A stretch of 8,851 nucleotides of DNA from Alkalibaculum bacchi (GTDB taxonomy: Bacteria > Bacillota > Clostridia > Eubacteriales > Alkalibacteraceae), in NCBI RefSeq assembly GCF_937875145.1, contig NZ_CALNCS010000067.1, positions 1 through 8,851 of the forward strand, written 5' to 3'. A program made the translations under genes and the position numbers. This document shows positions 1 through 5,730 of this stretch, piece after piece; within the stretch, counting starts at the first letter, position 1; every line of letters begins with the position of its first letter. Under the pieces are notes generated by a model that saw only the letters and a list, made by a program, of their open reading frames with translations, did no database searches and was not told the DNA's origin.

Positions 1-245
1 GTGTGGCGTTGCTTCTTCCAGTTCGTCACGTCTTGGTCGAGCCATTCTTGGATAAGGGGCTTGTACGGGTCGAGCTTCGAGGACCTTGGTACGACTGCTC
101 TAGGGGGATTAGGCGAGAAATCATCCTTTTTGAGGTAGGTGTAGACGGTGTCGCGAGAGACGCCTGCTGCCCTGGCGATCGAGGCGACGCTCTCGCCATC
201 TCTGCGCATCTGACGTATAGAATTGACATCGGACATGCTGATCAT
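1..245 (-). CDS. istA: IS21-family transposase IstA, N-terminal part (runs off the left edge)
   Basis: The minus strand from the ATG at 245 is open for 81 codons to the window edge with no stop. The start (MISMSDVNSIRQM) is followed by a helix-turn-helix at about residues 9-38, with the core VASIARAAGVSRDTVYTYL. Then comes the IstA linker motif KLDPYKPLIQEWL (57-69) and NWKKQRH at the edge, where IstA proteins usually read W.KQRHTA. A good ribosome site (AGGAAGGA) lies just upstream of the ATG. IstA is the DDE recombinase of IS21 elements and works with the AAA+ helper IstB; its catalytic domain would lie outside this window. Unlike the decayed copy next to it, this stretch has no lesions, so the element may be intact. 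The family call is firm; activity cannot be judged from a fragment. Confidence 0.85.
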   Translation of the reverse strand, partial: MISMSDVNSIRQMRRDGESVASIARAAGVSRDTVYTYLKKDDFSPNPPRAVVPRSSKLDPYKPLIQEWLDQDVTNWKKQRH

Positions 246-312
246 CGTTCCTTCCTGCCTTCCTGACGGATATCGAAGAACCATCAGGTTAGGCCGAGTG
301 GATGGGTTGGCA

Positions 313-338
313 TGTTCTGCATAAAGTGTCGAATTTCA
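313..338 (-). repeat. Terminal repeat-like end of the IS21 element
   Basis: On the minus strand this block contains TTCGACACTTTATGCAGAAC, which resembles the terminal repeats I associate with one IS21 subgroup. It sits about 70-95 bases upstream of the istA start, where a left terminal repeat belongs. Only one clear copy is visible. A loosely similar string (CTGCATACAGAACTTTGGGTCG on the plus strand near 368-389) lies just outside it but is too diverged to call. Confidence 0.5.
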
Positions 339-344
339 GATGCA

Positions 345-815
345 GATTCTGTCGATCACGAGACTACTGCATACAGAACTTTGGGTCGTAGACCTTCCTC
401 GTCGTCTTTGACATCCTTGAAACCTCGCTTTCTGTGCCACATAGGCACATTGTCGTGGGTTTCGTTAGAGAATCAAATTCCGTGTCCGAGAATCGGCAGC
501 CACTTCATATCTCGTCGATGATCAGTAAGAGAGACGTGCGAATGTGGGCAGGCGTCTGAATAGGTAGCTTTCTTTTTTGCCTTCTGGAGTCTGATGACAC
601 ATGTCAGCAGGTCGTGAGCTTCACTCGATAGCGTCTTTTAGATCGCCTCCATATCCAAGGGAAAAGCCAGATGCGTCTTTACGGTGCCGAAAGCCCCAGG
701 CACTACGATATTGGGGTGTTGTCTGTGTGATCACATTCAGCAAGCTCGCGCATGGCGGTCTGGAATATGAAACCTAAAAATCAGAAGTCGAAGTCGTCGA
801 GGGTCTTGCGATAGA
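345..815 (-). pseudogene. istB: istB remnant (IS21 helper ATPase, broken)
   Basis: Reading the minus strand in several frames gives IstB landmarks in the right order. FYRKTLDDFDF (about 816-784) matches the IstB stretch ending in DFDF before the ATPase core. FQTAMRELAEC follows after a stop. GAFGTVKTHLAFPLDMEAI (about 698-640) is the Walker A region, with Val where the family has Gly (GTGKTHLA). RLQKAKKK follows, then LLLIIDEI (531-508), the Walker B strand. A last block, KRGFKDVKDDEEG, resembles the family's NKGF.DW segment. Several in-frame stops and frame changes separate these pieces, so no functional ATPase can be made. IstB normally assembles on target DNA and stimulates the IstA transposase. 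Confidence 0.7.
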
Positions 816-859
816 AAAAGACGCGAATCTGAGCGGCATCTCTTAGCTTCTTGCCTGAT

Positions 860-1711
860 ATGGACGGCCATCCCTTAAGCTTTTCATGTAATAGTAGGTC
901 ACAGGCTCGCTCATGTGTGGTTGCATGTATCTGCTTGTTGGCGACGTTATCTGGCCAGGCGATAGCCGGCCTTGCTCCTCAAGGCCGTAGAAGCTCTCAG
1001 CTTCCAGGAAAATCCCTAATGTAGCGCAGCACGCTTCCTGTCCTGCCTGTGGTCTGAAGATGATATGGCTTGCAGACCTTCGGTCTATGCCCATAACGTC
1101 CGGCAAAGTCCAGTAATAAAGCATTGAAGACGATGCCTTCCCCCGATTGCGCCTGAGCCCGACGATATGGGCATTGCGTAGAGTATCTCTTCGGTAATGT
1201 TGCCAAAGAAGGAAAAGACGTGCTCGCAGCAGGCAAAAACGTCGCTTATGTCTCATCTGTGAGCACTTCTGCATATGTCATCTGCGAATATCCCAGTAAG
1301 ACACGGATCCGCTTGCCACCTAGGACGTGACATCTAAGTTAGGCCCAAACGATTTGAGCCTGATGTCCTGGGGCAGTCTTAAAACGGATATCGCTCACGC
1401 ACCTTCTTGCTTTGCGATACGGCTTTATGAAGTCGGCCACGATGGTCTTTTCATCCGCATACCCCATCGTCGATATCTTTCGTAGGAAGCTTCTCGACGC
1501 TGATACGGGATATTCTCGCCCAGACGCTCGAGCGGTAGTCCTTGTATGGGTTTAGCTTGGGTGGTGGACCTCGCATCGTGGTGCGTTTTCAGAGGCGTAT
1601 GGCTTTCCTTACCGTGTTTCTAGAAAGCTCTCAGATCCTGGCGATCTCCTTGATCAAGACGTCTCGCTGCTAGGCAGCGACAATATCTGTCCGCTCCTGC
1701 ATTGTGATCAT
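860..1711 (-). pseudogene. istA: istA remnant (IS21 transposase, broken)
   Basis: From the ATG at 1711, preceded by GGGAGGAGG, the minus strand reads MITMQERTDIVAA, a stop, then IKEIARI, a stop, then LSRNTVRKAI. This is the IstA helix-turn-helix. Further blocks in shifting frames are PPPKLNPYKDY, GYADEKTIVADFIKPYRKAR, RFKTAPGHQAQIVWA, LGYSQMTYAEVLTDE, GEGIVFNALLLDFAGRYG, RPKVCKPYHLQTTGR and VANKQIHATTHE. These follow the order of an IstA protein. The catalytic core normally reads QAQIDW or QAQVDW; here codon 1350-1348 is GTT, so the first catalytic Asp is Val. Stops, frameshifts and a missing C-terminal part show a long-dead gene. It differs from the intact istA start at the left edge, so it is not a recent tandem copy. 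Confidence 0.8.
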
Positions 1712-1734
1712 GTGGCTCCTCCTCCCATTGCAAA

Positions 1735-1772
1735 GAGGGAACCAGCTTTTTATTGTGAGGGAATCAGTTTTC
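1735..1772 (-). repeat. Tandem terminal repeats of the decayed IS21 element
   Basis: On the plus strand GAGGGAACCAGCTTTT (1735-1750) recurs as GAGGGAATCAGTTTTC (1757-1772), 22 bases apart with three differences. On the minus strand the outer copy continues inward from GGTTGAAAACTGATTCCCTC, the style of multiple short terminal repeats placed upstream of istA in IS21-family elements. The start codon of the dead istA is only about 25 bases away. A weaker echo, ATCGTTTTCAAC, lies at 1823-1834. Confidence 0.55.
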
Positions 1773-1886
1773 AACCGTTAGAATGGGGCCATTATTAAAT
1801 GATTGAGTGCACCTTGTAAGATATCGTTTTCAACTTTGGTTATATATGTACCGACTCACTTGAACGTTATGAGAGATTTCTATTAA

Positions 1887-2687
1887 TTACTCTGTAGCAA
1901 GAGATAGAGGTATAGCTGGGGTTCCATTGCTTAGTCCATTAAGTACAAAGTAGTCTGAATGACTATTTGTCATACGATCAAAATAAGCTGTGTAGTGGTA
2001 TAAATGATGAGCAATAAAATCGCGGATAGTTCTTTCTGAAATATCGTGACCTATTGCCAACATTTTATATAATTCTTCATGTTCACTGATGTCAGGGTCT
2101 TCATAGCCAAAAATTAAACCCATATAGCGAACTCGATCAAAATGAGTCGTCCCCTTACGAATTGATTCCCATACAAGTTCTTTATTTGCTGCTTGATAAA
2201 TAATATGGTGGAATTCATCATCAAGATGAATAAACTTATAGGGATCAGGTTTATTGGCGATGGCTTCTCGTTGTCCCTTGATGTTTGTTGCTAGGCGTGT
2301 AAGATCCTCTGTAGGCATAGTGCCAATGACTTGCAGAATAACCGCAGGTTCGATTGTAAGACGTAAGAAAAGTCCCTGCCTGAGAGCATTGAGATCTATA
2401 TAGGAGACATGCGTAGCGCTTTGTGCCTTTACGTCTACAAGCATATGGTCATGTAGGAGTCCAACTGCTTGATGCACGGGTGTTTTAGATAAGCCTAATC
2501 GTTTAGCAATACAAGATTCGCGGACCCATGCTCCTGGTGGAATTATGAGCATAAGAATGTTATATTCCAAAATACGGTATGCATAAGCAACTCCAGTTTC
2601 CTTTTCCTGTCGAGGAAAAATATGCATGGCTTCAGCCGCATTAACACCTGTTCGAATTACAGCACGAGAAGACTTCATTTGTATCAT
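1887..2687 (-). CDS. GntR-family transcriptional regulator, FadR/FCD subfamily
   Basis: A 266-residue protein with an N-terminal winged helix-turn-helix (about 33-100; AKRLGLSKTPVHQAVGLL at 61-78) and a C-terminal all-helical FCD ligand domain (about 105-240). The FCD metal or ligand set is visible as D156 and H160 in LDDEFHHII, H203 in SEHEELY, and H227/H228 in FIAHHLYHY. The HTH normally reads TPVREAL; here it is TPVHQAV, so the usual Arg is His. The start at 2687 is supported by GAGAGG nine or so bases upstream. The gene points away from the uxu operon across a shared control region. It is therefore most likely the local regulator, responding to a hexuronate or an intermediate such as fructuronate, in the manner of UxuR/ExuR. 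That role and the ligand are inferred from position. Confidence 0.88.
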   Translation of the reverse strand: MIQMKSSRAVIRTGVNAAEAMHIFPRQEKETGVAYAYRILEYNILMLIIPPGAWVRESCIAKRLGLSKTPVHQAVGLLHDHMLVDVKAQSATHVSYIDLNALRQGLFLRLTIEPAVILQVIGTMPTEDLTRLATNIKGQREAIANKPDPYKFIHLDDEFHHIIYQAANKELVWESIRKGTTHFDRVRYMGLIFGYEDPDISEHEELYKMLAIGHDISERTIRDFIAHHLYHYTAYFDRMTNSHSDYFVLNGLSNGTPAIPLSLATE

Positions 2688-2721
2688 TAAAATAAACCTC
2701 TCAAATAGTTATACCATGTGA

Positions 2722-2737
2722 TTTTAGTATACAAAAA
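2722..2737. promoter_or_regulatory. Palindromic operator candidate TTTTaGTATACaAAAA
   Basis: A 16-base palindrome with one mismatched pair, centred on GTATAC. GntR proteins of the FadR group commonly bind sites with a GT-N-AC core, and the hexuronate regulators of enterobacteria use a GGTATACC-like centre. A related half, GGTATAAC on the minus strand, lies about 15 bases nearer the regulator start (2708-2717). It overlaps the -10 of the regulator's own candidate promoter. Binding is inferred. Confidence 0.4.
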
Positions 2738-2755
2738 AATATAACAGTGCAACAA
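2726..2755 (-). promoter_or_regulatory. Candidate promoter of the GntR gene
   Basis: On the minus strand TTGTTG (2755-2750) is followed after 18 bases by TATACT (2731-2726), a good sigma-A-type pair. Transcription would start about 30 bases upstream of the ATG at 2687. An overlapping alternative -35, TTGCAC, would give a short 15-base spacer. The -10 overlaps a palindrome, which would suit autoregulation. Confidence 0.5.
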
Positions 2756-2887
2756 AACGATCTAAAATAGCAGATTAGGTAAATTTCTTACTAATTGAAG
2801 AAGACGAATTTATTCGAGGTAATTTGTACCGTTTACGGATAATCAATATCCTTCTGTCTTTTCTTATAGGCTAGTTGCTTGACGAAG

Positions 2888-2916
2888 TCTTGGCCATATA
2901 TGAAAAATGTTATTCT
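2888..2916 (+). promoter_or_regulatory. Candidate promoter of the uxuB-uxuA-uxaC operon
   Basis: TATTCT at 2911-2916 is preceded by TG one base away (2908-2909), an extended -10. The -35 is weak: TCTTGG at 2888-2893 gives a 17-base spacer, while TTGGCC at 2890-2895 gives 15. A better -35 string, TTGACG at 2879-2884, has no good -10 at the normal distance. The leader to the GTG at 2977 would be about 55 bases. A weak -35 suits a promoter needing induction or activation. Confidence 0.4.
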
Positions 2917-2933
2917 AGTTTAGCAATAGAATA
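2911..2933. promoter_or_regulatory. Inverted repeat over the uxuB -10 region
   Basis: TATTCTA (2911-2917) and TAGAATA (2927-2933) are perfect 7-base inverted arms around a 9-base spacer. The left arm is the candidate -10 hexamer itself, so a protein bound here would block the promoter. An 8-base palindrome, TTAGCTAA, follows at 2943-2950, between this site and the ribosome site. It could be an operator of the divergent GntR regulator or of another repressor. Confidence 0.4.
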
Positions 2934-2976
2934 TCCCTAGATTTAGCTAAGGAATAATCAGACAGGAGGAGTTAAC

Positions 2977-4590
2977 GTGCTGTCATTAAAACAGTGGCAA
3001 AATGAAGAAATAGAATTTAAAAAAAGGGGCATTAAACTTCCAAGATTTGATGTTCATGCGTTAAAATCTGCAGGCTTATTTCAACCTCAATGGATTCACT
3101 TCGGAGGAGGTAATCTTTATCGAGCATTTCATGCTGCAATTGCGCAGGATTTGGCTGATAAGGGAGAGCTTGATCGTGGCATAGTAGTTGCAGAAACGTT
3201 TGATCCATTTACTGTGGATAGAGTTTATCGTCCATACAACAATGATATACTTCAAGTTATTATGCATACCAATGGCAAACTGGATGAACGTGTCCTCGCG
3301 ATAACTGCGGGAGCTTATTTTTGTAATACTAAACGGCCTGAAGATTTAGCAAAAATGATTTGTTATTTTAAAAGTTCAGACTTGCAACTTTCAACTCTCA
3401 CTATTACTGAAAAAGGGTATGCCGTTAAAGATATCCATGGTAGTCTCCTAGCATCAGTTGTGGATGAAATTCAAAATGGTCCTAAGCATGCTGTGTCCAC
3501 CATGGGTATAATTACTGCCTTATTGTTTGCCCGCTTTTTGGCTGGTGCTGCGCCTATTGCAATGGTATCTACTGACAATTTCTCTCGAAATGGATTTCGT
3601 TTTCGGGAATCAGTTTTAACTATTGCTCATGGATGGCTTAATCATGGTTACGTTAGTCAATCATTTTTAGACTATATTTCTGACGAATCTCGTGTTAGTT
3701 TTCCTTGGTCAATGATTGATCGGATTACTCCTAATCCAGCGCAAGCAACTGAAAAGAACTTAGTGAAACAAGGATTTTCTGATCTTGGTATTATTACGAC
3801 GAAAAGTGGTTCACATTTTTCCGGGTTTTCAAACACGGAAGAAATTCATTATCTTGTTCTTGAAGACAATTTTCCTAATGGTCGTCCAGCATTTGAAAAA
3901 ACTGATGTTATTCTTGCTGATCGAGAAACTGTTGAAAAAGCGGATACAATGAAGGTTACAGCATGTCTTAATCCGCTCCATACATGTTTGGCAGTTTTTG
4001 GATGCTTACTAGGTTATGACCGTATATACCAAGAAATGAGAAATCCTGATCTAGTGAGTCTTATTAGACATCTTGGCTATGATGAAGATCTTCCTGTAGT
4101 CATTGATCCTGGTGTAATAGATCCAAAGAAATTTATTGACGAGCTTATAGATGTTCGATTACCTAACCCTAATTTACCTGATACTCCGCAACGCATTGCT
4201 ACTGATACTTCTCAAAAAGTACCAATACGATACGGTTATACTATACAAACATATATTAAGATGGGTAAAGATGTCTCTAGCTTAATATTTATTCCCCTTA
4301 CCATTGCAGGTTGGCTTCGTTATTTAATCGGCATTGATGATAATGGAAATTCGTTTAAACCAAGTCCAGATCCGCTACTCGAAACTCTTCAAGGATACCT
4401 TGCGGGCATTTCTATTGGGGAGATAGATAGAGCAAAAATTCATGCAAAGGTTAAACCAATATTGTCTAATTTAAAACTTTTTGGGGTCAATCTTTATGAC
4501 GCAGGTCTGGCGGAAAAAATCGAAGAGTATTTTCTTCATATGCTTGCTGGACCTGGGGCTATTGCCGTCACGATTCATAAACTTATTTAA
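2977..4590 (+). CDS. uxuB: Fructuronate reductase (D-mannonate oxidoreductase), mannitol dehydrogenase family
   Basis: A 537-residue long-chain polyol dehydrogenase that would reduce D-fructuronate to D-mannonate with NAD(P)H in the cytosol. The N-terminal Rossmann domain has the nucleotide-binding loop HFGGGNLYRAF (41-51) and the family signature STDNFSRNG (198-206). SFPWSMIDRITPNP (241-254) marks the domain boundary. The catalytic region MKVTACLNPLH supplies K326, N332 and H335, and NPNLPDTPQRIATDTSQK (about 397-414) is the usual C-terminal domain motif. The start is GTG, with AGGAGGA six bases upstream. The neighbours uxuA and uxaC settle the substrate; by sequence alone mannitol or another uronate would be possible. 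Its length and the K-x5-N spacing differ from the roughly 490-residue enterobacterial and pseudomonad proteins. Confidence 0.88.
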   Translation: MLSLKQWQNEEIEFKKRGIKLPRFDVHALKSAGLFQPQWIHFGGGNLYRAFHAAIAQDLADKGELDRGIVVAETFDPFTVDRVYRPYNNDILQVIMHTNGKLDERVLAITAGAYFCNTKRPEDLAKMICYFKSSDLQLSTLTITEKGYAVKDIHGSLLASVVDEIQNGPKHAVSTMGIITALLFARFLAGAAPIAMVSTDNFSRNGFRFRESVLTIAHGWLNHGYVSQSFLDYISDESRVSFPWSMIDRITPNPAQATEKNLVKQGFSDLGIITTKSGSHFSGFSNTEEIHYLVLEDNFPNGRPAFEKTDVILADRETVEKADTMKVTACLNPLHTCLAVFGCLLGYDRIYQEMRNPDLVSLIRHLGYDEDLPVVIDPGVIDPKKFIDELIDVRLPNPNLPDTPQRIATDTSQKVPIRYGYTIQTYIKMGKDVSSLIFIPLTIAGWLRYLIGIDDNGNSFKPSPDPLLETLQGYLAGISIGEIDRAKIHAKVKPILSNLKLFGVNLYDAGLAEKIEEYFLHMLAGPGAIAVTIHKLI

Positions 4591-4602
4591 ATATTAATTA
4601 AG

Positions 4603-4616
4603 TTAGTAATTACTAA
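4603..4616. promoter_or_regulatory. Perfect 14-base palindrome TTAGTAATTACTAA between uxuB and uxuA
   Basis: It sits in the 47-base gap between uxuB and uxuA and is followed by TTTT. As a hairpin it is A/T-only apart from two G-C pairs and has almost no loop, so it is a poor terminator. As DNA it resembles a GntR-type site (GT-AATT-AC). The half TTACTAAT recurs in the divergent control region at about 2789-2796, opposite a near-inverse ATTAGGTAA at 2774-2782. An internal operator or an RNA processing element are both possible. Confidence 0.35.
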
Positions 4617-4637
4617 TTTTAGAAAGAAGCTACACTA

Positions 4638-5711
4638 ATGGAAATGACCTTCAGATGGTATGGGCCAAAAAATGATGATATTACTTTAGAAGAAATACGA
4701 CAGATACCTGGTGTATCAGGTATTGTTGGCTGTCTTATGGATATTCCTGTTGGAGAACCTTGGCCAAGAGATCAAATAAAAAATCTTAAGGATACGGTTG
4801 AAAAAGAAGGGTTAACTCTTAAAGTTATAGAGTCAGTGAATGTGCATGATGATATTAAAGCTGGCTTGCCGTCTCGTGATAAATACATTGAAAATTACAA
4901 GCAGACAATTAAAAATCTAGCTTTGAATGGAATAAAAGTTATTTGCTACAACTTTATGCCAGTTTTTGATTGGGTTAAATCAGATTTAAATTATAAGCTA
5001 GCCGATGGTTCTCATACTCTAATTTTTAAGAGTAAGGATATTCCAAATGATCCAAATAAATTACTAAATCAATATTCTTCTCAGACAGGAGATTATGTTC
5101 TGCCTGGCTGGGAGCCGGCACGACTTGCACATATTAAACATCTCTTTGAGATTTATCGTGATGTAGATGAGCAAAAGCTACGTTCAAATCTTATCTATTT
5201 CCTAAAAGCTATTATGCCTACTTGTGAAAAGTATGATGTAAAAATGGCAATACACCCTGATGATCCGCCCTATTCAATGTTTGGATTACCGCGTATCATT
5301 AAAAACAAATCAGATCTTGATTGGCTTTGTAGGACTGTGGACACTCCGTATAACGGTATTACATTATGTACAGGTTCCATTTCAGAGGATCCATCTAATG
5401 ATGTTTATAGCATCATTGAAGAGTTTACACGTAGAGGTCGTATTCACTTTGCACATGTTAGGAATATAAAGTTTATTAGCCCTAAAAATAACTCAGATTT
5501 TTATGAATCTGCTCATGAATCTAAATATGGTTCACTTGATATGTATCGTATCGTTTCTGCCTTACATGACAATGGGTTTAATGGTTTCATCCGTCCAGAT
5601 CATGGAAGAATGATTTGGGGAGAAACGGGCCGCGCAGGCTATGGCTTATATGACCGAGCTCTAGGTGTTGCATATATAAATGGTCTTTGGGAAGCAATTG
5701 ATAAACGATAA
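4638..5711 (+). CDS. uxuA: Mannonate dehydratase
   Basis: A 357-residue TIM-barrel enzyme that removes water from D-mannonate to give 2-keto-3-deoxy-D-gluconate. It opens with the family's MTFRWYGPKNDDITL and has PGVSGIVG (24-31) and CYNFMPVFDW (103-112). The metal-binding residues known from structures are all present: H206 in MAIHPDDPP, C244 in LCTGS, H273 in HVRNI and D321 in RPDHGR. The length matches the Gram-positive form of the family; the enterobacterial protein is somewhat longer. The first ATG is used; the ribosome site is weak (AGAAAGAAG about 8 bases upstream), so translation may partly depend on ribosomes arriving from uxuB. The gene lies 47 bases after uxuB and 19 bases before the uxaC start. 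Confidence 0.95.
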   Translation: MEMTFRWYGPKNDDITLEEIRQIPGVSGIVGCLMDIPVGEPWPRDQIKNLKDTVEKEGLTLKVIESVNVHDDIKAGLPSRDKYIENYKQTIKNLALNGIKVICYNFMPVFDWVKSDLNYKLADGSHTLIFKSKDIPNDPNKLLNQYSSQTGDYVLPGWEPARLAHIKHLFEIYRDVDEQKLRSNLIYFLKAIMPTCEKYDVKMAIHPDDPPYSMFGLPRIIKNKSDLDWLCRTVDTPYNGITLCTGSISEDPSNDVYSIIEEFTRRGRIHFAHVRNIKFISPKNNSDFYESAHESKYGSLDMYRIVSALHDNGFNGFIRPDHGRMIWGETGRAGYGLYDRALGVAYINGLWEAIDKR

Positions 5712-5730
5712 ACATGATGGAAGGTTAGAA

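Larger units (their letters stand above)
1..338 (-). mobile_element. IS21-family element, 5' end only
   Basis: This comprises the partial istA gene and about 90 bases of upstream sequence ending in a terminal-repeat-like block at 313-338. The element is oriented on the minus strand and continues beyond the left edge. The exact tip is inferred: on the minus strand the sequence TGAAATTCGACACTTTATGC starts at 338, and the true end could be a few bases further out. No second copy of this block was seen in the window, consistent with the other end lying outside it. Confidence 0.6.
345..1783 (-). mobile_element. Decayed IS21-family element (istA-istB remnant)
   Basis: A second IS21-type element on the minus strand. 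It is recognisable from an istA start with a strong ribosome site at the high-coordinate end, through istA and then istB motifs, towards position 345. Both reading frames are broken by many stops and small indels. An internal deletion seems to have removed the C-terminus of IstA and the N-terminus of IstB near 810-870. The upstream end keeps two tandem terminal repeats (1735-1772). The other terminus is not found; the sequence there runs straight into the end of the neighbouring IS21 element. The base composition is more GC-rich than the operon to the right. Confidence 0.75.

Noticed and set aside
3..521. Plus-strand open frames at 3-266 and 312-521
   Set aside because: They lie opposite the istA start and the istB remnant, whose motifs are clear on the minus strand, and they have no recognisable product.
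843..1274. A 143-codon open frame on the minus strand
   Set aside because: It runs through the decayed istA but is mostly out of the transposase frame. Its residues match nothing, while neighbouring frames give the IstA motifs. It is an open stretch left in a dead gene.
2829..2838. CCGTTTACGG as a carbon catabolite (cre) site
   Set aside because: The arms are inverse complements, but the spacing of the central CG and the flanks do not fit the cre consensus.
2877..2884. TTGACG as the operon's -35
   Set aside because: It is a good -35 by itself, but 16-18 bases downstream only A-rich sequence is found and no usable -10.
5680..5730. Upstream ATG start for glucuronate isomerase
   Set aside because: It would overlap uxuA and add 17 residues (MVFGKQLIN...) not expected in the family. 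The ATG at 5731 has a good ribosome site and a family-like start.
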